Shown piece by piece: positions 5,494 to 6,324 of a stretch of 6,324 bases of DNA; positions within the stretch are counted from its first letter, which is position 1; every line of letters begins with the position of its first letter. Source of the stretch: Flavobacteriales bacterium UBA5869 (GTDB taxonomy: Bacteria; Bacteroidota; Bacteroidia; Flavobacteriales_D; Crocinitomicaceae); contig DJFP01000285.1 in the NCBI GenBank assembly GCA_002432565.1, positions 1 through 6,324 on the forward strand. The letters are read 5' to 3'. Below the pieces are notes generated by a model. The model was not told where the DNA came from. It worked only from the letters and a program-made list of their open reading frames with translations, and made no database searches. The translations under genes and the position numbers were made by a program.

Positions 5494-5973
5494 ATGAAAC
5501 AATTCCTCATCATCTTTTCCCTTTCGGTTCTTTTATTCTCCTGCAGTGATCCCAAGCGCGACCTGGTTATTTCGTTTGAAGAAATCAACGGTTTGGACGA
5601 AGGCGATTATGTGATCATCAAAAAGCAGGATGTGGGAACGGTGACGAAAATAGAATTCAGCAAGGATTATAAAATTGACGTTCATATCCACTTAGATAAA
5701 GTGGACCAGTTACCGCGCGATTCTAAATTCCTGATTGCAAAAGACGGTATATTCAGCAATGCACTTTACGTTATTCCCGGAAAGTCGAAATATGCTTTAA
5801 AAAGCTCTGACCGCGTGAACGGTAAAGCCATCAAGGAAATTGACTGGGGTAAGGAATTCAATGACATGATGGATGAAAGCTTCAAAAAGCCTGCTCAAAC
5901 CCAGGACTCCATGCTGCACGAATTGCGCGATATCAAAAAAGAGGTGCATGAAGTGAATGAGAAAACGAAATAA
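5494..5973 (+). CDS. MlaD/MCE-domain lipoprotein
   Basis: This 159-residue protein begins with a lipoprotein signal: hydrophobic FLIIFSLSVLLF then S16-C17. One MlaD/MCE-type beta domain follows at about residues 22-95, with DLVISFEEINGLDEGDYVII, DVGTVTKIEF, VHIHLDKVDQLPRDSKFLIA and ALYVIPG. The G-L-x-x-G-D-x-V and V-G-x-V-T positions and the D-S-x-F strand are the family pattern. The C-terminal 35 or so residues (SMLHELRDIKKEVHEVNE) look like a coiled coil. MCE proteins form hexameric rings that pass lipids between membranes and normally hold on through an N-terminal transmembrane helix. Here anchoring would be by lipid, as in some actinobacterial Mce lipoproteins. Partner ABC components are not in the window. 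It is followed by a paralogue. Domain identification is good but actual lipid transport is inference. Confidence 0.83.
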   Translation: MKQFLIIFSLSVLLFSCSDPKRDLVISFEEINGLDEGDYVIIKKQDVGTVTKIEFSKDYKIDVHIHLDKVDQLPRDSKFLIAKDGIFSNALYVIPGKSKYALKSSDRVNGKAIKEIDWGKEFNDMMDESFKKPAQTQDSMLHELRDIKKEVHEVNEKTK

Positions 5974-6010
5974 GGTAAGCAACCACGAGGGACGCTAAGA
6001 GCACGAAGTA

Positions 6011-6018
6011 TATTTTTG
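6011..6018 (+). promoter_or_regulatory. Possible -7 element for the second MlaD-like gene
   Basis: TATTTTTG matches TAnnTTTG perfectly and is followed by CATC, a common start context in Bacteroidota. It lies 27 bases before the ATG at 6046. A convincing -33 TTG is absent. If used, the two MlaD-like genes would be separately expressed despite lying in tandem. Confidence 0.38.
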
Positions 6019-6045
6019 CATCTTAATTTTAGCTATTTTCCCTAT

Positions 6046-6324
6046 ATGAAACTCATTTTCATTTTCTCTTTAATAGTGCTTTATTCATACGGGCAATCGA
6101 ACCGAGAGTTGATTATTAATTTCGAAAACTCTCATGGAATCAGTACACAAAGTGAAGTCATTTGTAATGGTAAAACAATTGGCAGTGTAACTGATTTAGG
6201 CCAGGTAATCAAACCGAATATTTCCGTAAACATCCACATTTTATTGGATATTGAAGGTTTACCAAACGATTCGAAATTCATTATCCGGGAGAGAGATTTA
6301 TTGAGTCATGCTATTTATGTAACG
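6046..6324 (+). CDS. Second MlaD/MCE-like protein, secreted, 3' end beyond window
   Basis: The frame from the ATG at 6046 stays open to the last base, giving 93 residues. It starts with a signal peptide, MKLIFIFSLIVLYSYG, then Q-S, with no lipobox Cys, so a soluble periplasmic or secreted product is predicted. Residues 20-93 (RELIINFENSHGI, IGSVTDLG, VNIHILLDIEGLPNDSKFII, SHAIYVT) align along their whole length with the preceding lipoprotein, needing a single one-residue gap and sharing most DSKF, YV and G-x-V-T positions. It is therefore a tandem paralogue. Relative to its neighbour the GL-x-x-G loop is altered to GISTQS, so this copy has diverged. The function is unknown: it could form a mixed ring with the lipoprotein or act separately. 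Confidence 0.75.
   Translation, partial: MKLIFIFSLIVLYSYGQSNRELIINFENSHGISTQSEVICNGKTIGSVTDLGQVIKPNISVNIHILLDIEGLPNDSKFIIRERDLLSHAIYVT

Overview
The window reads as a chromosomal segment of a Bacteroidota bacterium, most likely a Flavobacteriales/Fluviicola-like organism. This is inferred from moderate GC, the style of the ribosomal protein L19, lipoprotein signals ending in Ser-Cys, AT-rich gene starts without clear Shine-Dalgarno sequences, several TAnnTTTG-type -7 elements and an MlaD-like lipoprotein. No phage, insertion sequence, CRISPR array, tRNA or rRNA is visible. Coding density is high and no gene-free stretch exceeds 300 bases.

Left part (1-815): the first 128 bases hold the start of a minus-strand gene for a retropepsin-like (RimK-associated, PF05618-type) protease cut by the window edge. 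It is divergent from rplS (L19, 305-661), which ends in a strong intrinsic terminator. Between that terminator and the next gene lies a nested palindrome of REP/MITE character (744-785).

Middle part (815-3530): a lipoprotein LAS-type murein endopeptidase (MepA-like) converges on a minus-strand type II toxin-antitoxin pair (ParE/RelE-like toxin, upstream antitoxin, one-base overlap). Divergent from that pair is a short plus-strand operon: a secreted M28 zinc peptidase followed 11 bases later by a small cysteine-rich Kazal-type protease inhibitor. An elaborate inverted-repeat cluster follows (3458-3530).

Right part (3549-6324): three physically overlapping genes form a tight operon: an NTF2/SnoaL-like ketosteroid-isomerase-related protein, a GNAT acetyltransferase and a Rim1-like carbon-nitrogen hydrolase. 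Overlaps of 25 and 10 bases suggest translational coupling and a shared pathway, whose substrate cannot be read from sequence. Downstream are two tandem MlaD/MCE-domain genes, one a lipoprotein and the other (cut by the window end) apparently secreted without a lipobox.

The best candidates for a little-described system are the NTF2-GNAT-nitrilase operon, the M28 peptidase/Kazal inhibitor pair, and the tandem lipoprotein/soluble MlaD pair. None can be proven novel from sequence alone.
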